Shown piece by piece: positions 1-8,229 of a stretch of DNA of 64,000 nucleotides. Numbering within the stretch: the stretch's first letter is position 1; the number at the start of each line of letters is the position of its first letter. A program made the position numbers and the translations under genes. The DNA lies in contig JBBQKI010000003.1 of NCBI GenBank assembly GCA_038326725.1, positions 1 to 64,000 of the forward strand, given 5' to 3'. Source of the DNA: JBBQKI01 sp038326725. Its GTDB lineage: Bacteria > Bacteroidota > Bacteroidia > Flavobacteriales > Flavobacteriaceae. The notes below the pieces were generated by a model that had not been told where the DNA came from, did not search any database, and saw only the letters and a program-made list of their open reading frames with translations.

Positions 1-2
1 CA

Positions 3-2723
3 ATGAAGAAAATTACACTTTTACTATTTTTAATTTGCGGAATTACTTTTTCGCAAGTTAATGTTTCCGGAACAGTAACTGATGACTCAGGCGTCCCACT
101 TTCCTTTGTGAATGTGATTGAAAAAGGAACTGCAAACGGTACCACTACTTCCATAGATGGTGAGTTTACAATTGAGGTAAATGACAACGCTACTTTGAGC
201 TTTAGCTTCGTAGGTTTCAACACCCAAGAAATTGAAGTGGATGGACAAACTAACTTTCAAGTAACACTTTCCGAAGGTGAGTCGTTGGAAGATGTTATGT
301 TGGTGGGTTCACGTAGTCCAAAAAGAACAGCTGTAAATACTGCAGTTCCCATTGATGTAATTGATGTGGAAACCACAACCCTACAAGTAGGTAAAGTGGA
401 AATAAACGAGCTTTTGCAATATGCGGCGCCCTCTTTCAACGCAAGCAAACAATCCGGCTCAGATGGAGCGGACCATATTGATCCTGCCTCTTTACGTGGT
501 TTAGGGCCAGACCAAACTTTGGTTTTGATAAACGGAAAAAGAAGGCACCAATCTTCACTGATAAACGTATTTGGAACCCGCGGCCGTGGAAACACGGGTA
601 CCGACTTAAACGCAATTCCTGCAACATCTATCAAAAGAATTGAGATATTGCGCGATGGCGCTTCCGCACAATACGGTAGCGATGCCATTGCAGGTGTTAT
701 AAACATTGTGCTAAAAGACAATGTTGATGAGTTAACGGGAAGCGTTTCCTATGGCGCCTATAGCACCAATGCAGATGTTGATACAAGTGCTTTTACAGAT
801 GACGCTTACGGACTTTGGAACACAGACGGGTATCGTCTTGATACCGAAAAAGATGGAAATGCTATTGGAAAGGATCAAAATTTCGACGGTGGCTCTGTAA
901 AATTCGGTGCTAACTACGGATTTGCAATTGGAGAAAAAGGTGGTTTCGCAAACTTTACAACTGAATATATCAATAAAAACAAAACCTTGCGCCCTACTTT
1001 CGATTTTAGAAAAGGTTTTGGCGAAGCAGCTATTGAAGGTTTTAATTTAATGGGAAATGTTGGAATTCCCGTAGGTGATAAAACTGAAGTTTATGCTTTT
1101 GGCGGAAGAAATTATAGAGATACCGATGCGTATGCCTTTACCAGAAATGGTGGAAACCGTGTTGTCGAGTCAATTTATCCAAATGGTTACACTCCAAGAA
1201 TTACCTCGATAATCATAGATAATTCAGTAGTTGCCGGTGTTAAAACCGAAGCCGATTCTGGATGGAAAGTAGATATAAGCAATGCCTACGGAATCAACAA
1301 TTTTCACTATTATATAAAAGGAACTTTGAATGCTTCATTGGTTGATCTTTCCCCAACTGAATTTGATGCAGGCGGTCATTCTTTGTCACAAAACACAGTG
1401 AATTTAGACTTTTCAAAATATTATGAAGATGTATTAAGCGGGATGAACTTAGCCTTCGGCGCAGAATATAGAACGGAAAACTTTAAAATTTTCGCAGGAG
1501 AAGAAGGTTCGTATGCAACGTATGACGTTAACGGAGTTCCCGTAAATGCAAATACTCCGGAAGAAGATATTGTAATTTATAGAGATGGCGACGGCAATCC
1601 AATTTTGGATGATGATGGCAATACTATTTTAAGACCGGGAGGTTCCCAAGGTTTCCCTGGCTATGGCCCAGTAAATGAAGTGGACAGAAGTAGATCTAAC
1701 ATTTCAGTATATGCTGACGGAGAATTTGATTTAAGCGAAGCCTTTTTAATAAGCGCCGCCGGACGTTTTGAAAATTATAGTGATTTTGGAAGTACTATCA
1801 ATGGAAAGCTAGCAATGCGTTTTAAAGCAACTGAAAACATTAATGTTAGAGGTTCTGCAAGCACTGGTTTCAGAGCTCCCTCATTGGCGCAGATTTATTA
1901 CAATTTACGTTTTACCAATTTTATTGGTGGCGTGGCGAGTGATCAATTATTATCACCAAATAACAGTCCTGTTACTGCTTCTTTTGGAATCGGTCCTTTA
2001 AAAGAAGAAAAATCTACCAACGCTGGTTTGGGCTTTACAGCAAATTTTTCAAAATTCACCGCAACGGCAGATCTTTATTATATAGATGTTCGCGATAGAA
2101 TTGTTTTGACGGGGAATTTTCCAGCCCCGCAAATTGAAAATGTGGATTCGGCACAATTCTTCGCAAATGGTGTGGATACAGAAACCACAGGGCTAGATGT
2201 CGTGTTGACATATAAAGACAATTTTAATGATAATATTATTGGAGTATCGGTTTTGGCGAATTTCAATAATATGGTAATCAAAGATGTGAAAAACGGAAAC
2301 TTGGACGAGCAAACATTTTTCGGGGAAAGGGATAAAGCGTTTTTATTGGCTTCAGCACCCGAAAGCAAATTGGTTGGAATCCTTACTTATGAAAGAAATT
2401 GGTTAAGTGCAGCACTAACCGTAACACGTTTCAGCGAAGTTGAGCTTTTGGATTTTCAAATGTTTGAAGATCACGCAGATTACGGCGGTTTCCAAAACCA
2501 AATTATAGCCGCAACAGATACTTATACCGCAAAATTTGTAACAGACCTTAACCTTGGTTTTGAGGTTTCAAAAAACATAAAATTAAATGTAGGCTCCAAT
2601 AACCTTTTCAACATTTATCCTGACCAGCAAGACGATTGGACAGAAGGCGGAGGATATTGGGATTCTGTGCAAATGGGCTTTGGTGGTGCGTTTTATTATG
2701 CTCGTATTAATTACAATTTTTAA
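3..2723 (+). CDS. TonB-dependent outer-membrane receptor
   Basis: A 906-residue outer-membrane active transporter that would take up a substrate using TonB/ExbBD energy. Residues 1-18 form a signal peptide ending in FSQ. Residues about 20-90 are a carboxypeptidase-regulatory-like beta-sandwich (SGTVTDDSGVPLSFVNV), usual in Bacteroidota receptors. A plug domain follows at about 105-240, with RGLGPDQTLVLINGKRR and the DGASAQYGSDAIAGVINI plug signature. The rest is a beta-barrel ending in an aromatic residue (YARINYNF), as expected for BAM-dependent insertion. No SusD-like partner follows; a terminator lies 26 bp after the stop. The substrate cannot be named. The start is two bases inside the window, so any upstream operon partner is not visible. 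Confidence 0.93.
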   Translation: MKKITLLLFLICGITFSQVNVSGTVTDDSGVPLSFVNVIEKGTANGTTTSIDGEFTIEVNDNATLSFSFVGFNTQEIEVDGQTNFQVTLSEGESLEDVMLVGSRSPKRTAVNTAVPIDVIDVETTTLQVGKVEINELLQYAAPSFNASKQSGSDGADHIDPASLRGLGPDQTLVLINGKRRHQSSLINVFGTRGRGNTGTDLNAIPATSIKRIEILRDGASAQYGSDAIAGVINIVLKDNVDELTGSVSYGAYSTNADVDTSAFTDDAYGLWNTDGYRLDTEKDGNAIGKDQNFDGGSVKFGANYGFAIGEKGGFANFTTEYINKNKTLRPTFDFRKGFGEAAIEGFNLMGNVGIPVGDKTEVYAFGGRNYRDTDAYAFTRNGGNRVVESIYPNGYTPRITSIIIDNSVVAGVKTEADSGWKVDISNAYGINNFHYYIKGTLNASLVDLSPTEFDAGGHSLSQNTVNLDFSKYYEDVLSGMNLAFGAEYRTENFKIFAGEEGSYATYDVNGVPVNANTPEEDIVIYRDGDGNPILDDDGNTILRPGGSQGFPGYGPVNEVDRSRSNISVYADGEFDLSEAFLISAAGRFENYSDFGSTINGKLAMRFKATENINVRGSASTGFRAPSLAQIYYNLRFTNFIGGVASDQLLSPNNSPVTASFGIGPLKEEKSTNAGLGFTANFSKFTATADLYYIDVRDRIVLTGNFPAPQIENVDSAQFFANGVDTETTGLDVVLTYKDNFNDNIIGVSVLANFNNMVIKDVKNGNLDEQTFFGERDKAFLLASAPESKLVGILTYERNWLSAALTVTRFSEVELLDFQMFEDHADYGGFQNQIIAATDTYTAKFVTDLNLGFEVSKNIKLNVGSNNLFNIYPDQQDDWTEGGGYWDSVQMGFGGAFYYARINYNF

Positions 2724-2748
2724 AATTTAGAATCTAATAACATAATTT

Positions 2749-2785
2749 AACCCTGTCATAAATTTGGCGGGGTTGATTTTTTTTT
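2749..2785 (+). terminator. Rho-independent terminator after the TonB receptor
   Basis: A 9-bp stem (AACCCTGTC pairing with GGCGGGGTT, two G-U pairs) with an 8-nt loop is followed by a run of nine T. It closes the receptor transcript. The rest of 2786-3390 holds only gene fragments, described separately. Confidence 0.75.
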
Positions 2786-2827
2786 AAAAAAATGAAATTT
2801 GCTTAATTTTTTATGAATTTCTTATAA

Positions 2828-3016
2828 TTAAATATTCATTTTTAAAATCATCCAAAAATTGTATTCCGAAACTTGCTGGTTTTTATAATAAAAGTTGAAA
2901 TCCTTCGGATGCTTTTTTGGCTTGAATAAAAAGTAATCCTGTAAATATATAGAACAGTATGCTAATACTACATAAGCCACTAAAATAATAATCAATATGT
3001 GAACCCTGAATAGCAT
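2828..3016 (-). pseudogene. Possible N-terminal fragment of a membrane-anchored alpha/beta hydrolase
   Basis: A 62-codon reading frame with one hydrophobic segment (residues about 7-25) followed by YLQDYFLFKPKKHPKDF. That pattern resembles the N-terminus of membrane-anchored alpha/beta hydrolases of Flavobacteriaceae, which normally continue for more than 200 residues into a catalytic domain. Here the frame stops soon after the anchor and no catalytic motif follows. I read it as a decayed remnant. A genuine small membrane protein is the alternative. The family assignment is from memory of the pattern, not a search. Confidence 0.35.
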
Positions 3017-3125
3017 AAGTTTTTACTATCAAATAAAAAAACAAAAAATTAAAATCCTAAACCACTTCCTAGTTTACGTATATATTCCTCAAAAACAACA
3101 AATGTTCTTTTAAAACCGATACTGA

Positions 3126-3329
3126 CGGATACAGTTAATACAGATTGAAAACGACAACACAAGTCGTGAAAATGCCAGACTAAAACCATTGGGACAAATA
3201 GGATATTATCTTTTTTCAAAAGATGGCGAAACGTCGGTGGGATATTTCAACCAATACGGGAATTTTGTAGTTGAAAGTTTTGATTCAAAAAATAATTCCG
3301 TTTCAACAACCATATTTACTTTGGATTAA
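3126..3329 (+). pseudogene. C-terminal gene remnant without a start codon
   Basis: From 3126 to the TAA at 3327-3329 the plus strand stays open with ordinary protein-like composition (LGQIGYYLFSKDGETSVGYF, later NQYGNFVVESFD). There is no start codon in frame: an in-frame TGA lies at 3123-3125. The 61-residue part from 3144 looks like the end of a beta-rich protein. This is most simply the 3' remnant of a deleted gene. I do not recognise the family. Confidence 0.5.
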
Positions 3330-3390
3330 AAAAGTAGAAATATGACGAAAAAGGGGAAAATGTAAAACCCATTTCTAAATAAAGAAAAAA

Positions 3391-3412
3391 AAATACCAAA
3401 TCTGGTATTTTT
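3391..3412. terminator. Bidirectional terminator beside the ferredoxin gene
   Basis: A perfect 8-bp stem (AAATACCA / TGGTATTT) with an AATC loop, flanked by A-rich sequence on one side and T-rich on the other. It could stop transcripts in both directions. Its main client is the minus-strand ferredoxin gene ending at 3430. Confidence 0.75.
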
Positions 3413-3429
3413 TTTTCTTTTTATTAAAA

Positions 3430-3780
3430 TTATTCTTTGTGCATAAAAGCCTGCTTTGCCAAGAGTTCCTCTTCGGTCTCCACATGGCTTTCATCAGGAA
3501 CGCAACAATCTACGGGGCAAACTGCGGCGCATTGCGGTTCATCGTGAAAGCCCTTGCATTCGGTACATTTGTCCGGAACAATATAATATATTTCATCACT
3601 AACCGGTTGCTGGCTTTCGTTTGAATTCACTTGTTTCCCGTTTGGCAAAACTACTTCTCCGTTTAAATCGGTTCCGTCCGCATAACGCCAATCATCTGCT
3701 CCCTCATAAATTGCGGTGTTTGGGCATTCCGGCTCGCAAGCCCCACAGTTTATGCACTCATCTGTTATTATAATTGCCAT
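3430..3780 (-). CDS. 4Fe-4S dicluster ferredoxin
   Basis: A 116-residue cytoplasmic electron carrier. The first cluster motif is C9-x2-C12-x2-C15-x3-C19-P. The second uses C72, C75, C84 and C88-P, with the 8-residue spacing between the second and third cysteines seen in dicluster ferredoxins of the FdxA/YfhL type. An acidic insert of about 45 residues separates the motifs. The gene is divergent from the acyl-CoA reductase gene, with 58 bp between the starts. The redox partner is unknown. Extra cysteines C92 and C93 follow the second motif. Confidence 0.93.
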   Translation of the reverse strand: MAIIITDECINCGACEPECPNTAIYEGADDWRYADGTDLNGEVVLPNGKQVNSNESQQPVSDEIYYIVPDKCTECKGFHDEPQCAAVCPVDCCVPDESHVETEEELLAKQAFMHKE

Positions 3781-3790
3781 TTTCTTTTTC

Positions 3791-3798
3791 TAACTTTG
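3791..3798 (+). promoter_or_regulatory. Probable -7 promoter element of the acyl-CoA reductase gene
   Basis: TAACTTTG matches the Bacteroidota -7 consensus TAnnTTTG. A TTG at 3774-3776 lies 14 bp upstream, shorter than the usual 17-23 bp, so the -33 element is uncertain. The implied transcript start is about 3805, some 35 nt before the ATG at 3839. Confidence 0.4.
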
Positions 3799-3838
3799 CG
3801 GCAAATTTAATGCCTAGAAAGGGTAACTCCAAATAACT

Positions 3839-4897
3839 ATGCAATTACAGCAAAGAATTAATGCGTTTGTTGGCCTTGGCAGATTTTTAAAGGCTTTTTC
3901 TTCCGAAGAAATCCAAAAACCTGACATTCCTTTCATTGATGAATATTTTGAAGGAATGATATTGCAATTAGAAATGGCAAAATCCCACAACCGTTGGTTC
4001 ACCGATGACAATTTGCGATTTGCACTTCAAAGCTGGGCCGAAGGACTTTCAGAAGAAAATTTGAAAGAATGGACATCTAAATATTCTTTTAATGAAATAA
4101 ATGAAAAAACAGTAGCGATCATTATGGCCGGAAATATCCCGTTGGTTGGCTTCCACGATTTTCTTTCGGTATTGATTACAGGAAATAAAGTATTGGTGAA
4201 ATTATCCTCAAACGACAATAAACTACTGCCCTACCTTGCAAAATATTTGATTGCCCTCCAGCCGGAATTTGAAAACCGTATTTCCTTCACCGAGGAAAAA
4301 CTCATTGGTTTTGATGCCGTTATCGCCACCGGAAGCAACAACACAGCACGTTATTTTGAATATTATTTCGGAAAATACCCGCACGTAATCCGGAAAAACC
4401 GGAATTCAATCGCGGTGCTTTCCGGTAATGAAACACCGGAACAATTAAAAGGGTTGACCGATGACATTTTCAGGTACTTTGGTTTGGGTTGCCGGAATGT
4501 TTCGAAAATATTCGTACCCGAAAATTATGATTTTAAAGCCTTTTTTAAAGCCGTGTTCACGTGGAAGGAAATTATTCATAACAATAAGTACATCAATAAT
4601 TACGATTACAACAAAGCAGTATATTTATTGGATGGCGAAAAAATGCTGGATAATGAATTTTTGCTTTTGAAAAAAGATACTGGCTTCTCTTCGCCCATCG
4701 CCGTTGTATTTTATGAACGTTATAAAAACTTCCAAGAAATTGAAAATTTAATTTTGAACAATGAAGAAAAAATACAGGCCATCGTTTCGGAAATTGGAAT
4801 AAAGAATGAAATTCCCTTCGGCTCATCCCAAAAACCAAAACTCTGGGACTATGCCGATGGGGTTGATACTTTGGCGTTTTTGTTGAAAATCGCTTGA
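3839..4897 (+). CDS. LuxC-type acyl-CoA reductase family protein
   Basis: A 352-residue protein of the acyl-CoA reductase (LuxC) family, which reduces a fatty acyl thioester to an aldehyde through a covalent acyl-cysteine. Visible are the nucleotide-binding region (IIMAGNIPLVGFHDFLSVL, residues 94-112, then GNKVLVKLSSND) and the nucleophile region FGLGCRNVSKI with C218. It is shorter than luciferase-linked LuxC (about 480 residues), and no lux genes are nearby, so bioluminescence is not implied. It is divergent from the ferredoxin gene and lies 68 bp upstream of serC in the same direction. The biological substrate is unknown. Confidence 0.82.
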   Translation: MQLQQRINAFVGLGRFLKAFSSEEIQKPDIPFIDEYFEGMILQLEMAKSHNRWFTDDNLRFALQSWAEGLSEENLKEWTSKYSFNEINEKTVAIIMAGNIPLVGFHDFLSVLITGNKVLVKLSSNDNKLLPYLAKYLIALQPEFENRISFTEEKLIGFDAVIATGSNNTARYFEYYFGKYPHVIRKNRNSIAVLSGNETPEQLKGLTDDIFRYFGLGCRNVSKIFVPENYDFKAFFKAVFTWKEIIHNNKYINNYDYNKAVYLLDGEKMLDNEFLLLKKDTGFSSPIAVVFYERYKNFQEIENLILNNEEKIQAIVSEIGIKNEIPFGSSQKPKLWDYADGVDTLAFLLKIA

Positions 4898-4965
4898 TAA
4901 ATTATTGATTATTTAACCCAAATTGCTATAGGAATTCACATCTTTGTAATCCAAAATATGCACTC

Positions 4966-6033
4966 ATGAAAAAACACAATTTTAGCGCAGGCCCTTGTAT
5001 TTTACCGCAATCTGTATTGCAAAAAGCCTCGGAGGCAGTGATCGATTTCAACAGTTCCGGTCTTTCGTTGCTCGAAGTTTCACATCGCGGAAAGGATTTC
5101 GTGAAAGTTATGGACACGGCATGCGAGTTGGCTTTGGAGCATTTAAACCTTCAAAATAAAGGTTACAAAGCGCTTTACCTTCAAGGGGGCGCAAGTTTGC
5201 AGTTTTTGATGGTTGCTTTTAATCTGCTTGAAAAAAAGGCGGCTTATCTCAACACCGGAACGTGGGCAAGCAATGCTATCAAAGAAGCCCGGCTATTGGG
5301 TGAAATTGTGGAAGTGGCTTCCTCAAAAAGCGAAAATTTTAATTTTATCCCAAAAAATTATTCCGTCCCCACGGATGTTGATTATTTTCATTGCACCAGC
5401 AACAACACTATTTTCGGAACACAAATGCAAAGTTTTCCGGATGTAAAAGTCCCCATGGTTTGCGATATGAGTAGCGATATTTTTTCAAGGGTCTTGGATT
5501 TTTCAAAATTTGACCTTATTTATGCGGGGGCCCAAAAAAACATGGGCCCCGCTGGAACTACACTAGTTGTTGTTAAAGAAGAAATACTGGGCAAGGTAAC
5601 CCGGAAAATTCCTTCCATGTTGGATTATAAAATACATATCGAAAAAGAGAGCATGTTCAACACGCCCGCCGTTTTCCCTGTATATGTCTGTATGCTCACG
5701 CTGCAATGGTTGAAGGAAATGGGTGGGATTTCTGAAATTGAAAAAATAAATGTTAAAAAAGCAGCATTGATTTATTCAGAAATTGACCGTAACCCGCTTT
5801 TTAAAGGATATGTAGTAAATTCTGAAGACCGTTCAAAAATGAACCCCACCTTTACTTTGGAAAAGGAAAATCTAACTGAAAAATTTGAGGAAATGCTAAA
5901 AAGTGATGGCATAAGCGGTTTAAACGGTCACCGAAGCGTTGGCGGTTACAGGGCCTCTATGTACAACGCCCTACCATTGGAAAGCGTTCAAGTTTTGGTT
6001 GATATTATGAAGGAACTGGAAAGGAAAGCATAA
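4966..6033 (+). CDS. serC: Phosphoserine aminotransferase
   Basis: PLP enzyme converting 3-phosphohydroxypyruvate and glutamate to O-phosphoserine, the second step of serine synthesis. The N-terminal NFSAGP motif, TGTWASNAIKEA, and the PLP lysine K191 in YAGAQKNMGPAG are all present. The C-terminal HRSVGGYRASMYNA contributes to the phosphate site. The length of 355 matches the family (about 360). It is followed 56 bp later by serA, so the two steps are co-located. A CATCTTTG element at 4939-4946 is a possible imperfect promoter of its own. Confidence 0.97.
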   Translation: MKKHNFSAGPCILPQSVLQKASEAVIDFNSSGLSLLEVSHRGKDFVKVMDTACELALEHLNLQNKGYKALYLQGGASLQFLMVAFNLLEKKAAYLNTGTWASNAIKEARLLGEIVEVASSKSENFNFIPKNYSVPTDVDYFHCTSNNTIFGTQMQSFPDVKVPMVCDMSSDIFSRVLDFSKFDLIYAGAQKNMGPAGTTLVVVKEEILGKVTRKIPSMLDYKIHIEKESMFNTPAVFPVYVCMLTLQWLKEMGGISEIEKINVKKAALIYSEIDRNPLFKGYVVNSEDRSKMNPTFTLEKENLTEKFEEMLKSDGISGLNGHRSVGGYRASMYNALPLESVQVLVDIMKELERKA

Positions 6034-6089
6034 ATTTTTATAGTAAGGAATAAAGAAAAGATTAGCAATAAATAAATGAAAATAAAAGA

Positions 6090-7046
6090 ATGAAAGTTTT
6101 AGCAAACGATGGTATATCACAAAGTGGCATTGATGCATTAAAATCCGCGGGTTTTGAAGTAATCACGGTTCATGTCGCCCAAGAGCAATTGATAAATTAT
6201 ATTAACGAACATAAAATTGAAACCCTTTTGGTTCGCAGTGCAACCACAGTTCGTGAAAATTTAATAGACAATTGCCCCAGCCTTAAAATCATCGGCCGTG
6301 GCGGTGTGGGAATGGATAATATAGATGTAGATTATGCCCGTAAAAATGGCTTACACGTAATAAATACACCCGCTTCTTCATCAGCTTCGGTGGCCGAATT
6401 GGTTTTCGCGCATTTGTTTGGCGGAGTACGTTTTCTTTATGATGCCAACCGCACAATGCCTTTAGAGGGCGATTCCCGCTTTAATGCCCTAAAGAAAAAT
6501 TATGCTGAAGGAAGGGAACTTCGTGGCAAAACCCTCGGTATTATAGGTTTTGGAAGAATAGGCCGGGAAGTTGCTAAAATTGCATTGGGCTGTGGGATGA
6601 AAGTAATAGCGAGCGACCACCACGTGGGCGAGGCCGATATTGCACTCGAATTTTATGATGGCCAGCAAATAAACCTAAAAATAAAAACCGAACCTGTTTC
6701 GGAACTGATAAAACACAGCGACTTTATTTCATTGCACGTTCCTGCCCAAAAAGAATACGTAATAGGGAAAGAAGAAATTTCTCAAATGAAAAATGGTGCC
6801 GCTATAATAAATGCAGCCCGAGGTGGTGTTATTGATGAAGACGCAATGCTTCAGGCATTAGAAGACGGCAAGCTTTCCTTTGTAGGTTTGGACACTTTTA
6901 AAAATGAGCCCACCCCTTCCCTCAAGGTTTTAATGAACGGCAGGGTTTCCTTAAGTCCTCATATTGGTGCCGCAACATTGGAAGCTCAGGACCGTATTGG
7001 CACAGAACTTGCCGAACAAATAATAAAGATTTTTGACAAGGCATAA
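6090..7046 (+). CDS. serA: D-3-phosphoglycerate dehydrogenase (short type, no ACT domain)
   Basis: NAD-dependent enzyme for the first committed step of serine synthesis (3-phosphoglycerate to 3-phosphohydroxypyruvate). The Rossmann motif GFGRIG is at residues 153-158. The catalytic triad of the D-hydroxyacid dehydrogenase family is visible as R244 (NAARGG), E273 (KNEP) and H291 (SPHIGAAT). At 318 residues it lacks the C-terminal ACT domain that mediates serine feedback in longer SerA proteins, so allosteric inhibition by serine is not expected through that route. It forms a unit with serC. A sigma-54-like sequence lies inside its last codons. Confidence 0.94.
   Translation: MKVLANDGISQSGIDALKSAGFEVITVHVAQEQLINYINEHKIETLLVRSATTVRENLIDNCPSLKIIGRGGVGMDNIDVDYARKNGLHVINTPASSSASVAELVFAHLFGGVRFLYDANRTMPLEGDSRFNALKKNYAEGRELRGKTLGIIGFGRIGREVAKIALGCGMKVIASDHHVGEADIALEFYDGQQINLKIKTEPVSELIKHSDFISLHVPAQKEYVIGKEEISQMKNGAAIINAARGGVIDEDAMLQALEDGKLSFVGLDTFKNEPTPSLKVLMNGRVSLSPHIGAATLEAQDRIGTELAEQIIKIFDKA
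6998..7012 (+). promoter_or_regulatory. Sigma-54-like -24/-12 sequence inside the serA 3' end
   Basis: TGGCACA-n4-TTGC fits the core sigma-54 promoter consensus (TGGCACR-n4-TTGC) with correct spacing. The predicted start, about 7024, is 110 nt before the ATG at 7137 of the following operon. It sits in coding sequence, so chance is a real alternative. No activator gene is recognised nearby. Confidence 0.25.
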
Positions 7047-7136
7047 TTGGTTTTTAGTATTGCAATTATTTGTTAATTATATCCGAACCACAAACCTTTG
7101 CTCCAATATTTAGTATTTTCGCTGAAATATCAATAC

Positions 7137-7556
7137 ATGAAAGCTTTATTCATAGCCATAATTGCAGCGGTTTTAATTTATAGTTGCGATTCCGCAAAGG
7201 CCCCAATCGGTGATAACAATCTGTCCAGCACAAAATCGGACACGGTGCGCATAGCCAATGATAGCTTGGAATATGAAATCATCATCATTGAACCAGGTTT
7301 TCAATCTTGGATTTTTTCTCAACCCCCTCGCGGATTTTATGGACAAACTTTTTTAGAAAATAAGAACCGCCTTTGGGTTTCCGAATATAATAACCGGGTT
7401 CGGGAATTCAACCGCTATCCGCGCAATTTATATGAACAGGAAATAAATTATGAATACAATACAGATTACGGTTATGAAGTGAATTATATGCTTTACAACT
7501 ATTTTGTTTATTTTCAAGAGGAATACAACCAAAATTTTATAGGAGGAAGAAATTGA
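7137..7556 (+). CDS. Small conserved lipoprotein, DUF6146-like
   Basis: I chose the ATG at 7137 rather than the upstream in-frame start at 7098 because it begins a lipoprotein signal: MKALFIAIIAAVLIYSC, with the lipobox cysteine at residue 17. The mature part (about 120 residues) contains RIANDSLEYEIIIIEPGFQSW and is rich in Tyr and Asn toward the end (NEYNTDYGYEVNYMLYNYF). It resembles the Flavobacteriia DUF6146 family, whose function is not known. The stop overlaps the TTG start of the next gene, so the two are translationally coupled. Confidence 0.8.
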   Translation: MKALFIAIIAAVLIYSCDSAKAPIGDNNLSSTKSDTVRIANDSLEYEIIIIEPGFQSWIFSQPPRGFYGQTFLENKNRLWVSEYNNRVREFNRYPRNLYEQEINYEYNTDYGYEVNYMLYNYFVYFQEEYNQNFIGGRN

Positions 7557-7867
7557 AAAAATTAAAACAACGTTGGGGCATTGACTCCAATTGGCAACTC
7601 TTAGTGATATTTACGGTTTTTGGAATAACGGGAAGTAGTTCCGCAAAATTTGCCGGTCCACTTACAGAACTGGTCGGGATAAGTGAAAGTATGGGTTGGT
7701 ATGTTTATTGGCCAGTTCGCATTATAATAATTTTTCCCATATACCAAGTTTTATTGGTATTTTTCGGATGGCTTTTCGGGGAATTTTCCTTTTTTTGGGA
7801 ATTCGAAAAAAAGATGCTTCGAAGTATGGGAATGGGATTTTTAATAAATAGATTCAGTGCTGCATAA
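7553..7867 (+). CDS. Small conserved membrane protein, DUF6787-like
   Basis: A 104-residue protein starting at TTG 7553, preceded by a strong AGGAGGA at 7541-7547, which is unusual in this group and decides the start. The start overlaps the upstream TGA. MKKLKQRWGIDSNWQLLVIF opens the protein. Two hydrophobic segments (about 17-35 and 51-75) are visible, with the conserved-looking FFWEFEKKMLRSMGMGF near the C-terminus. The pattern matches the DUF6787 family of Bacteroidota; no function is known. It overlaps the next frame by 11 bp. Confidence 0.8.
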   Translation: MKKLKQRWGIDSNWQLLVIFTVFGITGSSSAKFAGPLTELVGISESMGWYVYWPVRIIIIFPIYQVLLVFFGWLFGEFSFFWEFEKKMLRSMGMGFLINRFSAA

Positions 7868-8183
7868 ACACAAAATAGCAATATTTGTTTCCGCGATTGT
7901 GTTCGCCTTGGCATTATTGCTACCCTTGGGCGTACAGGTTTTTCACGCCGTGGACGGCCATGAACATATTTCCTGCACTGAAACCACCACTCATCTTCAC
8001 GAAAAAAAACAGGAATGCCAGATTTGCGATTTTCATATTTCCAAAGTGGTCTTCAGTTTAAATGAATTTTCGCGTATATCGGTAATTGAAATTATAGTAA
8101 AACCCGAAACACACTACACTTCATTTTCAAAGGAATTTTCTTGCCAACACCTCTCAGTTCGCGGCCCTCCATTTGTTTCTTAG
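7857..8183 (+). CDS. His/Cys-rich small membrane protein upstream of a TonB receptor
   Basis: A 108-residue protein with GTG start at 7857, overlapping the previous gene. It has one N-terminal membrane segment (residues about 7-28). A periplasmic segment follows, rich in His and Cys: HAVDGHEHISC, HLHEKKQECQICDFH. These are plausible transition-metal ligands, and such peptides often precede metal-related receptor genes in this group. The layout recalls DUF2946-type proteins, but I cannot assign a family. The receptor gene starts 46 bp downstream. A role in Zn or Cu handling is inference. Confidence 0.65.
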   Translation: MLHKHKIAIFVSAIVFALALLLPLGVQVFHAVDGHEHISCTETTTHLHEKKQECQICDFHISKVVFSLNEFSRISVIEIIVKPETHYTSFSKEFSCQHLSVRGPPFVS

Positions 8184-8229
8184 TTAAACAAAACAAATTT
8201 TCCAAACGTTTTAAAAATCAAGAATCAAT

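Noticed and set aside
257..721. 154-residue minus-strand frame inside the TonB receptor
   Set aside because: It lies wholly within a clear receptor gene and has no start context or recognisable domain.
1..2723. SusC/SusD-type polysaccharide utilisation locus
   Set aside because: No SusD-like lipoprotein, glycoside hydrolase or hybrid regulator is adjacent to any of the three receptors.
3839..4897. Bioluminescence (lux) locus
   Set aside because: Only a LuxC-type family member is present; no luxA, luxB, luxD or luxE nearby.
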